DNA of 5,237 nucleotides from Hyphomicrobium sp. (GTDB taxonomy: Bacteria > Pseudomonadota > Alphaproteobacteria > Rhizobiales > Hyphomicrobiaceae). The stretch is taken from positions 1 through 5,237 of the forward strand of contig JAUVPN010000202.1 in the NCBI GenBank assembly GCA_030598645.1. Direction: 5' to 3'. Below the pieces are notes generated by a model. It was not told the origin of the DNA, did no database searches, and saw nothing but the letters and a program-made list of their open reading frames with translations. The translations under genes and the position numbers were made by a program. The stretch's first letter is position 1. Each line of letters begins with the position of its first letter. This document shows, piece after piece, positions 1 through 5,052 of the stretch.

Positions 1-34
1 CGGTTACGGCCGCGATGAGGATGGCCCCCTTCAT
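1..34 (-). CDS. Third small lipoprotein-like gene, 5' end only
   Basis: Only the first 11 codons are inside the window (MKGAILIAAVT); the gene continues past the left edge. It is called because it has an ATG with an AGGAG ribosome binding site 7 nt upstream (42-46 on the plus strand). Its beginning also resembles that of the neighbouring gene at 91-222: Met-Lys, a small residue, then a hydrophobic stretch, as in the start of a signal peptide. It lies 56 nt downstream of that gene on the same strand. I infer that it is a third member of the same tandem family. The lipobox and mature part cannot be seen, so membership is likely but not proven. Confidence 0.6.
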   Translation of the reverse strand, partial: MKGAILIAAVT

Positions 35-90
35 GATAGTTCTCCTATTTCCTGGTTAAAGTTATCGTAGTGGCTCGAACCCAGAAGGGT

Positions 91-222
91 TTAGCGAGCC
101 GTCTCAGTCACAGTGGTCGCTGGCACGTCAGCGCCCAGCTTCAACGGCACGGGCTCTTCACGACGGCAAGCGCCCAGAGCAACAGCCGTAACGACGACAG
201 CGAGTACGATCGCACTCTTCAT
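91..222 (-). CDS. Small lipoprotein, 43 residues, tandem copy 2
   Basis: A 43-residue product with a classic type II signal peptide: Lys2, a hydrophobic core over residues 4-16, and a lipobox LGAC with the acylated cysteine at residue 19. The predicted mature lipopeptide is only 25 residues, beginning CRREEPVPLKLGA and ending in a Thr-rich tail. I do not recognise the family; the role is unknown and the likely location is the envelope (Arg at +2 is not the inner-membrane Asp signal known from E. coli). The start at 222 is chosen because AGGAG lies 8 nt upstream (231-235). An in-frame start at 303 would add 27 charged residues ahead of the signal peptide and overlap the neighbouring gene. The mature start is identical over 13 residues to that of the gene at 263-397, so the two are paralogues from tandem duplication. 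Confidence 0.8.
   Translation of the reverse strand: MKSAIVLAVVVTAVALGACRREEPVPLKLGADVPATTVTETAR
131..173 (-). repeat. Copy of 43-bp duplicated block in the lipoprotein array
   Basis: This block matches 297-339 at 41 of 43 positions, by direct reading. It encodes the lipobox cysteine region and the start of the mature lipoprotein. The offset between copies is 166 bp, which is the period of the tandem duplication. Sequence on both sides of the block has diverged much more. Confidence 0.85.
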
Positions 223-262
223 AGTTTTCTCTCCTATGTTGTCCTGGCCTTGCCGCCTGCTC

Positions 263-397
263 TTAGCGAGCGGGCTGCGTGGCAGCAGGCATTTCCGCGC
301 CAAGCTTCAACGGCACTGGCTCTTCACGACGGCAAGCGCTCAGCGCGATAGCCGCAACAACTGCTGACAAAACGATCAGCCCCTTAACACCCTGCAT
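263..397 (-). CDS. Small lipoprotein, 44 residues, tandem copy 1
   Basis: This is the first gene of the array in transcription order. The start ATG at 397 has AGGAG 8 nt upstream (406-410). The product begins MQGVKG, has a hydrophobic core at about residues 7-19 and a lipobox LSAC with Cys22, leaving a mature chain of 23 residues: CRREEPVPLKLGA followed by a short Ala/Pro/Thr tail ending in PAR. The gene was not apparent as a longer frame and is supported by the ribosome binding site, the lipobox and near identity to the gene 40 nt downstream. No known domain is visible. Its size is like that of entericidin-type lipoproteins, but the sequence does not resemble entericidins. It lies about 200 nt beyond the terminator that follows tolB, so it is probably transcribed separately. 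Confidence 0.8.
   Translation of the reverse strand: MQGVKGLIVLSAVVAAIALSACRREEPVPLKLGAEMPAATQPAR
297..339 (-). repeat. Second copy of the 43-bp duplicated block
   Basis: This is the partner of 131-173. Only two substitutions separate them, one of them synonymous in the Pro codon of the EEPVP motif and one in the Lys-Leu-Gly stretch, also synonymous. The encoded residues CRREEPVPLKLGA are the same in both genes. Confidence 0.85.
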
Positions 398-590
398 GGT
401 CGTATCTCCTAATGCTTGATCGGCAGTAGCCGTATTCTTGGGTACTGGCGCGGCTCGTTTTGATCAAGAACAGAGGCGTTTCCACCTCGGTTTTCCAATC
501 CGGTAGATGCGAAAATGCCACGCAGTGCTCAACGCTCCTCAGATATCTAGTCAGCATTTCGGCTAGTTCCATAAGAGCCTGGATTTACGC
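398..590. other. Intergenic stretch between the tolB terminator and the lipoprotein array
   Basis: About 190 nt with no convincing gene. It should hold the promoter for the lipoprotein genes, since the terminator at 591-619 would stop most tolB transcripts. The best -35-like hexamer on the minus strand is TTGATC, inside the palindrome ttgatcaa at 460-467, but no good -10 sits 16-18 nt away. A short palindrome agatatct is at 541-548 and a weak CGGC/GCCG hairpin at 421-432 just precedes the first ribosome binding site. I see no clear promoter. Confidence 0.4.
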
Positions 591-619
591 AACAAAACTC
601 CCCCTTACTCGCGGGGGAG
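591..619 (-). terminator. Rho-independent terminator after tolB
   Basis: Read on the minus strand there is a perfect 7-bp stem CTCCCCC / GGGGGAG (613-619 with 598-604) around an 8-nt loop, followed directly by TTTTGTT (591-597). The stem is almost all G-C and the U-rich tract is in the right place. It lies about 50 nt after the tolB stop codon and should end the tolQRAB transcript before the small lipoprotein genes. Confidence 0.8.
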
Positions 620-670
620 GTCGTACTGCATTGAACTGCAGACGCGGTTAAATTGAAGTTAAGAGGTGGC

Positions 671-1999
671 TCATTTCAGAAGCGGCGACCACGCCGGATC
701 GGACGCAAAGGACGGAGTCGGAACGATGCGCTCGTTATAGCCAGTCAAATCAACCGAAAGGATTCGCGGTCCGCCGCTGGCACCTTGCGATTCGCGAAAG
801 AACATCAGCACGCGTCCGTTTGGTGCCCAAGTCGGACCCTCGTTATGAAAACCCTCTGTCAGGATGCGCTCACCCGAACCATCTGGGCGCATGACACCGA
901 TTAAGAATCGGCCGAAGAGTTGCTTGGTAAACGCGATGTAGTCACCGCGCGGCGACCAGACTGGCGTGGAGTAGCGCCCCTGGCCCAAACTTATGCGGCG
1001 GGGGTTCGATCCGTCAGAATTCATCACATAGATCTGCTGCCTGCCATCGCGGTCGGTCTCGAACACAATCTGGCGCCCATCCGGCGAGTAGCTCGGGCCT
1101 GTATCAATTGAGAAACCCTGTGTTAGCCGCCGCTTCTGCCGCGTTCGTAAGTCCATCTCATAGATGCTCGAGTTGCCCCCCGACTGCAGACTCATGACTA
1201 TACGCTGGCCGTCTGGCGAAAATCGCGGCGCGAATGTCATACCGGGGAAATCACCGACAACCTCGCGCCGGCCCGTCACGAGGTTCATCAAGAGCACCCG
1301 CGGCTCACCGTTGCCGTAGGACATAAAGGTAATCTCTTGGTTCGTCGGGCTGAAGCGTGGTGTGAGAACAAGCTCCCGGCCATTACTTAAGATGCGCACG
1401 TTCTTGCCGTCCTGATCCATGATCGCCAGCCGCTTGACGCGTTTGTCCTTGGGGCCGGTTTCGTCAATGAAGACAACGCGCGTATCGAAGTAACCCTTCT
1501 CACCCGTCAGTCGCTCGTAGACCTGATCCGCAATAATGTGCCCAATCCGGCGCCAGTTCTTTGCGCTTGTCGCGAATCGTTGACCCGCAAGCTGCTTGCC
1601 CGTTGCCACGTCCCAAAGGCGAAACTCAGCGACAAACCTGCCGTCGCCACCCTGTCCGACACGGCCCACGACCAAGGCATCAGTGCGAATTGTACGCCAG
1701 TCGGGGAAGCGCGGCGCCGCATTCACATCGCGCACGCGTTCCAGAAACGAGGAGCGATCGAGCGATTCGAAAAGACCTGAACGCTCCAGGTCGGCGGCAA
1801 CCACATCGGCGATGTCGCGGCCGAGTTTGGGGTCCTCGCCCAAAAACTCAGGAATGGCGATTGGTATCGGCGCCAGCGTGCCCTGCCGCTGAGTACCCGA
1901 CAACCCACCCGCTGCGCCTTGCGCCTGCGCCGCCATCGGCGCGGCCGCCAACGCTGCAACCAACATCCAGGCATAGGTTTGTCGCTTGCGTCCAATCAT
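671..1999 (-). CDS. tolB: Tol-Pal system periplasmic beta-propeller protein TolB
   Basis: The 442-residue length is usual for TolB. A Sec signal peptide spans residues 1-26: basic MIGRKR, a hydrophobic Ala-rich core, and a likely cut after AQA. The N-terminal alpha/beta domain (about 45-170) begins with PIPIAIPEF and contains the family's Leu-Gly-Arg-Asp-Ile and Ser-Gly-Leu-Phe elements. From about residue 190 to the end come WD40-like PD40 blades with repeated motifs of the type FSP/YSP/WSP followed by G-x-x-I-x-F ([43 protein letters not shown]). TolB acts in the periplasm, switching between Pal and TolA. The start at 1999 has AAGGAA 5 nt upstream, and the gene is 39 nt downstream of tolA, so it is in the same operon. 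It is intact. Unusually, the gene that follows is not pal. Confidence 0.97.
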   Translation of the reverse strand: MIGRKRQTYAWMLVAALAAAPMAAQAQGAAGGLSGTQRQGTLAPIPIAIPEFLGEDPKLGRDIADVVAADLERSGLFESLDRSSFLERVRDVNAAPRFPDWRTIRTDALVVGRVGQGGDGRFVAEFRLWDVATGKQLAGQRFATSAKNWRRIGHIIADQVYERLTGEKGYFDTRVVFIDETGPKDKRVKRLAIMDQDGKNVRILSNGRELVLTPRFSPTNQEITFMSYGNGEPRVLLMNLVTGRREVVGDFPGMTFAPRFSPDGQRIVMSLQSGGNSSIYEMDLRTRQKRRLTQGFSIDTGPSYSPDGRQIVFETDRDGRQQIYVMNSDGSNPRRISLGQGRYSTPVWSPRGDYIAFTKQLFGRFLIGVMRPDGSGERILTEGFHNEGPTWAPNGRVLMFFRESQGASGGPRILSVDLTGYNERIVPTPSFASDPAWSPLLK

Positions 2000-2038
2000 C
2001 TGACTTCCTTACAAAGATGCGGAATCCCTAAACAGTAC

Positions 2039-3004
2039 CTACATCATGTCACGCGGATCAAAGCTCCAGGTAACCGATTTCCAAACCCCATACTTGTCGC
2101 GGGGAAGGTTGAAGGGAGCGCATCGCGTTACCGCCCGCATCGCCGCCTCCGCAGCAATCTCAAAAACAGGGCCTGATTGGGGCCGCACAACCTTTGGTGC
2201 ACCATCGAGCGAGCCATCTTGCTTCAGGCGCCATTGCAGCGTGACAACCATCGTCTGAATGCCACCGCCTCCGCCAGGCAAATGCCAGCAGCGCTTTAGC
2301 TGGCCGCTCAATTGCGATTTGAGCAGATCCTGCTCGCGTGCAGACAGCACCGAATCAGTGCCACGCCGCTCGCCGGCTGTCGGGCCTTTGTAATCGGTGG
2401 GCTTCGTCGGCGGCGTCGAACTACGGGGTGCCCCTCGCTTGTCCGGGCTTTTGTCAATGAGCGCAGCGATGCGGTCGGGATCGAATTTTTTCTTCTTCTT
2501 TTTAGCCTCTGCAGCCTTGCGCCTGGCCTCAGCGAGCTTTTTCCGTTTTTTCTCGTCGGCCTTCCGTTTTTTCTCTGCCTTTTTCTTTTTGTCAGCCTTG
2601 CGCTTCTGTTCCGCCTTCCTCTTTCTCTCAGCCTCTTTCTTACGCTCTGCCTCGAGCTTCAACATCGCAACGCGCTCTTCCTCAATCTTCTTAGCGATCA
2701 CATCCTCTTTGGGTTCCGGCGGAGTTTGAGCAACTTCTGGCTCTGGCGGCGGAGGTGCCGTTTCCGGCTTTGGCTTCGGCGCCTCCTTCTTGGAGACCTC
2801 TGGTTTGGACTCCTCCTTGGCCTTGGCCTCCAACCTTTTTGAGCTAGGGTTGCCCTGCTTGAGACGTGTGAGTTCGGAAGGGGTCACGATCGTCGCCTCG
2901 ATCGTCACCGTATCAGGGAGATCAAGTGGCTTTTGAACGGAGATCAAAGCCCAGCTCAGCAGAGCTGCGTGCCCCGCGAATGAGATGAGGAGCGCAAGGT
3001 ACAC
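2039..3004 (-). CDS. tolA: Tol-Pal system spanning protein TolA
   Basis: A 321-residue protein with the three-part TolA layout. Residues 3-22 are a single membrane helix containing S8-x3-H12, equivalent to the Ser/His face that in E. coli TolA contacts TolQ-TolR. Residues about 64-100 are rich in Pro, Lys and Glu, and residues about 104-173 form a long Lys/Ala/Glu/Arg helix that would span the periplasm. Residues about 220-321 form a globular C-terminal domain of the TonB/TolA type, with C239 and C295 as a likely disulphide pair. It transmits the force of the TolQR motor to TolB-Pal at the outer membrane. The start is GTG at 3004: the first internal Met is residue 114, far past the membrane helix, and a strong Shine-Dalgarno precedes the GTG. 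It begins 4 nt after the tolR stop, so translation is probably coupled. Confidence 0.95.
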   Translation of the reverse strand: MYLALLISFAGHAALLSWALISVQKPLDLPDTVTIEATIVTPSELTRLKQGNPSSKRLEAKAKEESKPEVSKKEAPKPKPETAPPPPEPEVAQTPPEPKEDVIAKKIEEERVAMLKLEAERKKEAERKRKAEQKRKADKKKKAEKKRKADEKKRKKLAEARRKAAEAKKKKKKFDPDRIAALIDKSPDKRGAPRSSTPPTKPTDYKGPTAGERRGTDSVLSAREQDLLKSQLSGQLKRCWHLPGGGGGIQTMVVTLQWRLKQDGSLDGAPKVVRPQSGPVFEIAAEAAMRAVTRCAPFNLPRDKYGVWKSVTWSFDPRDMM

Positions 3005-3008
3005 GTCC

Positions 3009-3461
3009 CTAGCCTCCCTCCTCCAATTCGGTCACCAGTGACACCTTGCGAAAGCCGCCCGCGCTGATGCGCCCCATCACGCGCATGACGACGCCGTACG
3101 TCACGCCCTTATCACCGCGCACAAATATCTGCTCATTGTAGCCATTCTTAGCGATCGCTTTGAGCTTAGCTGCAATTTCGTCCAACTTGATCGGCGTCTC
3201 GCCGATGTAGACGCTGCCATCGTTCTTCACGCTAATTGCGAGCGGCTCCTGGTTCACTTTGAGTTGCTTGCCCTTGGACTGCGGCAGTTCGATCGGCACG
3301 CCAACCTGGAGCAGTGGTGCTGCGACCATGAAGATGATTAAGAGTACAAGCATCACGTCCACCATGGGCGTGACGTTAATCTCGCTCATAGGTGTATGGC
3401 CGCGTCCCCGTCGGCGATGGCCGCTAGACCCTTGTCCCCCTGTTTTGATGCTCACACCCAT
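3009..3461 (-). CDS. tolR: Tol-Pal system motor protein TolR (ExbD family)
   Basis: A 150-residue ExbD/TolR protein. After a Gly/Arg/Ser-rich cytoplasmic extension of about 25 residues comes the signature EINVTPMVDVMLVLLIIF. Asp35 in this segment is the conserved membrane aspartate that carries protons in the family (Asp23 in E. coli TolR). The single membrane helix covers about residues 34-50. The periplasmic part (about 55-145) ends with the usual VVMRVMGRISAGGFRKVSLV stretch. TolR forms the proton-driven stator with TolQ and activates TolA. The ATG at 3461 has AAGGGG 6 nt upstream. It lies 70 nt after tolQ and 4 nt before tolA. Basic N-terminal extensions like this one are common in alphaproteobacterial TolR proteins. 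Confidence 0.96.
   Translation of the reverse strand: MGVSIKTGGQGSSGHRRRGRGHTPMSEINVTPMVDVMLVLLIIFMVAAPLLQVGVPIELPQSKGKQLKVNQEPLAISVKNDGSVYIGETPIKLDEIAAKLKAIAKNGYNEQIFVRGDKGVTYGVVMRVMGRISAGGFRKVSLVTELEEGG
3013..3024 (-). promoter_or_regulatory. Strong ribosome binding site of tolA
   Basis: The minus strand reads GGAGGAGGGAGG inside the last codons of tolR, ending 8 nt before a GTG codon. The match to the anti-Shine-Dalgarno sequence is long and settles GTG as the tolA start. The same bases encode the Glu-Glu-Gly-Gly end of TolR. Confidence 0.75.
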
Positions 3462-3531
3462 GCAAAGCCCCTTAGTCCTTTCGCGCTCTGTGACTGGCTA
3501 CAAGTCATTCCAAGCATTACTATTCGCGATG

Positions 3532-4248
3532 CTATGTTCTGACATCGATCTGGCGTGAAACGATGGCCGAGAACTCGTCAGCAAAAGCTTGTAGACGGTG
3601 AGAGATCTGCGCAGAATCAGCGGAGAACTTATTGTAGAATATGACCGCGGGAATGGCGGCTAACAGCCCGAGGGCGGTGGCGAACAGTGCCTCAGCGATC
3701 CCCGGCGCGACAACGGCGAGGCTCGTATTCTTAGACACGGCGATTGCCTGGAAGCTGGTCATGATGCCCCACACCGTTCCGAACAGCCCGACGAACGGCG
3801 CAGTTGAACCAACGGTGGCAAGGAACAAAAGCCGCCGATCCAGACGTTCCATTTCACGGTTTATGGTAACGTCCATCACCTTGTCGACGCGCAACTGAAT
3901 GCCCCCCAGTGCCCGGATATTGCCCTCCACCGAGCGTTTCCATTCACGCATTGCGGCGACGAACAGCGCCCCGGTAGTAATGCTCTTGGAGCGCGACAGC
4001 GCTCCATAAAGCTCGTCTAGCGACTGTCCGGACCAGAACATGTTTTCGAAGTCGTCCGACTCCCTCCGCGCGCGACGGAAAGCAACAAGCTTTTCGACGA
4101 CGATAGCCCACGACCACACAGAGGCGATGAGTAGCCCCAGCATTACAATCTGAACAACGAAGTGCGCTTGAAGGAAAAGTTCAACAAAAGAGAATCCGCC
4201 CGTTGTAGCGGGCCCGATGGCTTCTTTCGCGAGTTCGGTGGGGTTCAT
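3532..4248 (-). CDS. tolQ: Tol-Pal system motor protein TolQ (MotA/TolQ/ExbB family)
   Basis: A 238-residue protein with the three-helix TolQ/ExbB topology: helix 1 at about residues 28-51, helices 2 and 3 at about 141-163 and 178-203. The hallmark GSTAPFVGLFGTVWGIM lies at 147-163 and is followed by the conserved APGIAEALFATALGLLAAIP segment in helix 3. A cytoplasmic domain sits between helices 1 and 2. TolQ assembles as a ring around TolR and converts proton flow into movement of TolA at the division site. I use the ATG at 4248 (MNPTELAKE), which matches family N-termini. The frame can be extended to a TTG at 4296, adding 16 residues that look unlike TolQ. The ribosome binding site is weak (GGA, 7 nt upstream). 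It is the first gene of tolQRAB and lies 330 nt after HU. Confidence 0.95.
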   Translation of the reverse strand: MNPTELAKEAIGPATTGGFSFVELFLQAHFVVQIVMLGLLIASVWSWAIVVEKLVAFRRARRESDDFENMFWSGQSLDELYGALSRSKSITTGALFVAAMREWKRSVEGNIRALGGIQLRVDKVMDVTINREMERLDRRLLFLATVGSTAPFVGLFGTVWGIMTSFQAIAVSKNTSLAVVAPGIAEALFATALGLLAAIPAVIFYNKFSADSAQISHRLQAFADEFSAIVSRQIDVRT

Positions 4249-4428
4249 CGCAACATCCGTAATCCGATGAAAACCGCCCCATAATGCGGGCAGCAAAATG
4301 AGCGCCGGCCATTTGTCGTGTCCGTCGCCTAGGTTCGAGGCAGGTCCTGCCGCGCGTTGGCGGCGCCCCTATGGCCGGCATCTTGCCGTTCAATTTGGCC
4401 AAACGAGGGCTCAATGGGAGCAATCCGA

Positions 4429-4443
4429 CCCCTAAAAATGGGG
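4429..4443. other. Small inverted repeat upstream of tolQ
   Basis: CCCC (4429-4432) pairs with GGGG (4440-4443) around the loop taaaaat; on the minus strand a G-U and a G-C pair can extend the stem. It lies about 180 nt upstream of tolQ. It could be a leader hairpin or a chance structure. Confidence 0.3.
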
Positions 4444-4450
4444 CCTATAG

Positions 4451-4475
4451 AACTGGAACCCGGCGTTCTGGTTCC
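4451..4475 (-). promoter_or_regulatory. Possible ECF-type promoter or operator overlapping an inverted repeat
   Basis: On the minus strand GGAAC (4475-4471) is followed after 16 nt by AGTT (4454-4451). This resembles the GGAAC-N16/17-CGTT pattern of EcfG general-stress promoters of alphaproteobacteria, with one mismatch in the -10. The same bases form a 6-bp inverted repeat GGAACC/GGTTCC with a 9-nt loop, which could instead be a repressor site. It lies about 200 nt upstream of tolQ. The match is short and could arise by chance. Confidence 0.25.
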
Positions 4476-4503
4476 TACGCCGTCCAAATGCGGTCCATAC
4501 ACA

Positions 4504-4537
4504 TCTGCACGCTAGAGCAAAGACCCCAGCGTGCAGA
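4504..4537 (-). terminator. Hairpin after the HU gene, possible terminator or processing stem
   Basis: TCTGCACGCT (4504-4513) pairs perfectly with AGCGTGCAGA (4528-4537), a 10-bp stem with a 14-nt loop; one G-U, one G-C and two more G-U pairs could lengthen it on the minus strand. It begins about 40 nt after the HU stop codon. There is no U-tract after the stem on the minus strand, so it is not a typical intrinsic terminator; it may stabilise the HU mRNA 3' end or bind a protein. Confidence 0.5.
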
Positions 4538-4578
4538 CGCAGAAATTTACTGAAAATTCGACAGAGATTGAGAGCCGG

Positions 4579-4914
4579 CTAGATCGACTCTTTGAGCTCC
4601 TTGGCCGGACGAAAAGCGACCTTTTTGGACGCCTTGATCTTAATCGTCTCGCCGGTCGCCGGATTGCGTCCCATGCGCGCTGGCCGCTTCCGCACCTGCA
4701 GGATGCCAAGTCCGCCAATGCGGATTTTTGCACCCTTTTTGAGGTGCTTACGGATCATTTCAACGAAGTCCTCGAGCACTTCGGCTGCTTGTTTCTTGGG
4801 GATTTCGTGAGCATCAGCCAGCGCCGTGCCGAGCTGGCGCAGAGTGATGGTTTCAACCTTAGGCGCGGCTTTCTTAGGCGCGGCTTTCTTAGGCGCGGCT
4901 TTTTTTACGGCCAT
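4579..4914 (-). CDS. HU-family DNA-binding protein with Lys-Ala-Pro tail
   Basis: A 111-residue HU/IHF-family protein. Residues 3-19 are a basic tail of three KKAAP units, reminiscent of histone H1-like tails. The HU fold follows from about residue 20: a helical dimerisation part (LRQLGTALADAHEIPKKQAA), then GGLGILQV in place of the more common GFGxF turn, then the beta-arm with MGRNPATGE at 81-89, whose proline (Pro85) normally intercalates in DNA. The protein should bind and bend DNA as a dimer and help organise the nucleoid; the tail would add non-specific DNA contacts. The ATG at 4914 has GAGG 8 nt upstream. It lies between ybgC and tolQ on the same strand, but with gaps of 138 and 330 nt, so it is probably its own transcription unit. 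The specific HU subtype cannot be told from this sequence alone. Confidence 0.93.
   Translation of the reverse strand: MAVKKAAPKKAAPKKAAPKVETITLRQLGTALADAHEIPKKQAAEVLEDFVEMIRKHLKKGAKIRIGGLGILQVRKRPARMGRNPATGETIKIKASKKVAFRPAKELKESI
4861..4905 (-). repeat. Three tandem 15-bp units in the HU gene
   Basis: The plus strand shows aggcgcggctttctt twice and aggcgcggctttttt once, back to back. They encode the repeated Lys-Lys-Ala-Ala-Pro units of the HU tail. Nearly identical tandem units are prone to gain or loss by slippage, so tail length may vary between strains. Confidence 0.9.
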
Positions 4915-4990
4915 TTGTTTTCCTCAAAGATTTTATGAATTGTCGATAATAGGTCGACTGTGCTGACCTAGCAGAAACAGCGGTGGATAG

Positions 4991-5018
4991 CCCATAAATG
5001 AATGGTCGCAGGTGTCAA
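4991..5018 (-). promoter_or_regulatory. Possible sigma70-type promoter for the HU gene
   Basis: On the minus strand a perfect TTGACA (5018-5013) is followed 16 nt later by TATGGG (4996-4991), a weak -10. It lies about 80 nt upstream of the HU start, in the gap after ybgC. A second -10-like hexamer, TATTAT, occurs nearer the gene but without a -35. The -35 is good and the -10 poor, so this is a moderate call. Confidence 0.4.
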
Positions 5019-5052
5019 CCAAAAGGAACGTGTCTCCACTGATCACGTAAAC

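Larger units (their letters stand above)
4249..4578. other. 330-nt intergenic region upstream of tolQ
   Basis: No gene is convincing here on either strand. The stretch holds several inverted repeats: a 10-bp perfect hairpin at 4504-4537, a GGAACC/GGTTCC inverted repeat at 4455-4475, and a CCCC/GGGG hairpin with an A/T loop at 4429-4443. This length of non-coding DNA ahead of tolQ suggests that the tol genes have their own promoter and possibly an operator. I could not find a convincing sigma70 -35/-10 pair; TATAGG on the minus strand at about 4444-4449 is the best -10-like hexamer but lacks a -35 at the proper distance. Confidence 0.6.

Noticed and set aside
78..91. Hairpin AACCC/GGGTT at the end of the second lipoprotein gene
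   Set aside because: The stem is only 5 bp, overlaps the stop codon and is not followed by a U-tract; not a credible terminator.
91..303. Longer 70-residue form of the second small lipoprotein
   Set aside because: The extension overlaps the preceding gene and would bury the signal peptide; the ATG at 222 has a proper AGGAG site.
384..572. Minus-strand open frame of 62 codons before the lipoprotein array
   Set aside because: It has no ribosome binding site, overlaps the start of the first lipoprotein gene, and shows no signal peptide or recognisable domain.
1561..2031. Plus-strand open frame of 156 codons opposite tolB
   Set aside because: It is antisense to the well-supported tolB signal peptide and N-terminal domain, with Arg/Pro-rich low-complexity content typical of shadow frames.
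2312..2842. Plus-strand open frame of 176 codons rich in Leu and Phe
   Set aside because: It is the antisense shadow of the Lys/Glu-rich helix of tolA; lysine codons read backwards give Phe and Leu. No ribosome binding site or family resemblance.
4249..4296. Longer TolQ form starting at TTG 4296
   Set aside because: The added 16 residues do not resemble TolQ, and the ATG at 4248 gives the usual N-terminus and length.
4181..4423. Minus-strand open frame of 80 codons covering the tolQ start
   Set aside because: It overlaps tolQ in another frame, is Arg-rich, and shows no family features or clear ribosome binding site.
4861..4905. Tandem 15-bp units considered as a CRISPR or minisatellite
   Set aside because: The units are contiguous without spacers and lie in frame inside the HU coding sequence.
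5029..5049. ACGTG/CACGT inverted repeat just after ybgC
   Set aside because: A 5-bp stem with an 11-nt loop and a short T-run offset by three bases is too weak to call a terminator.
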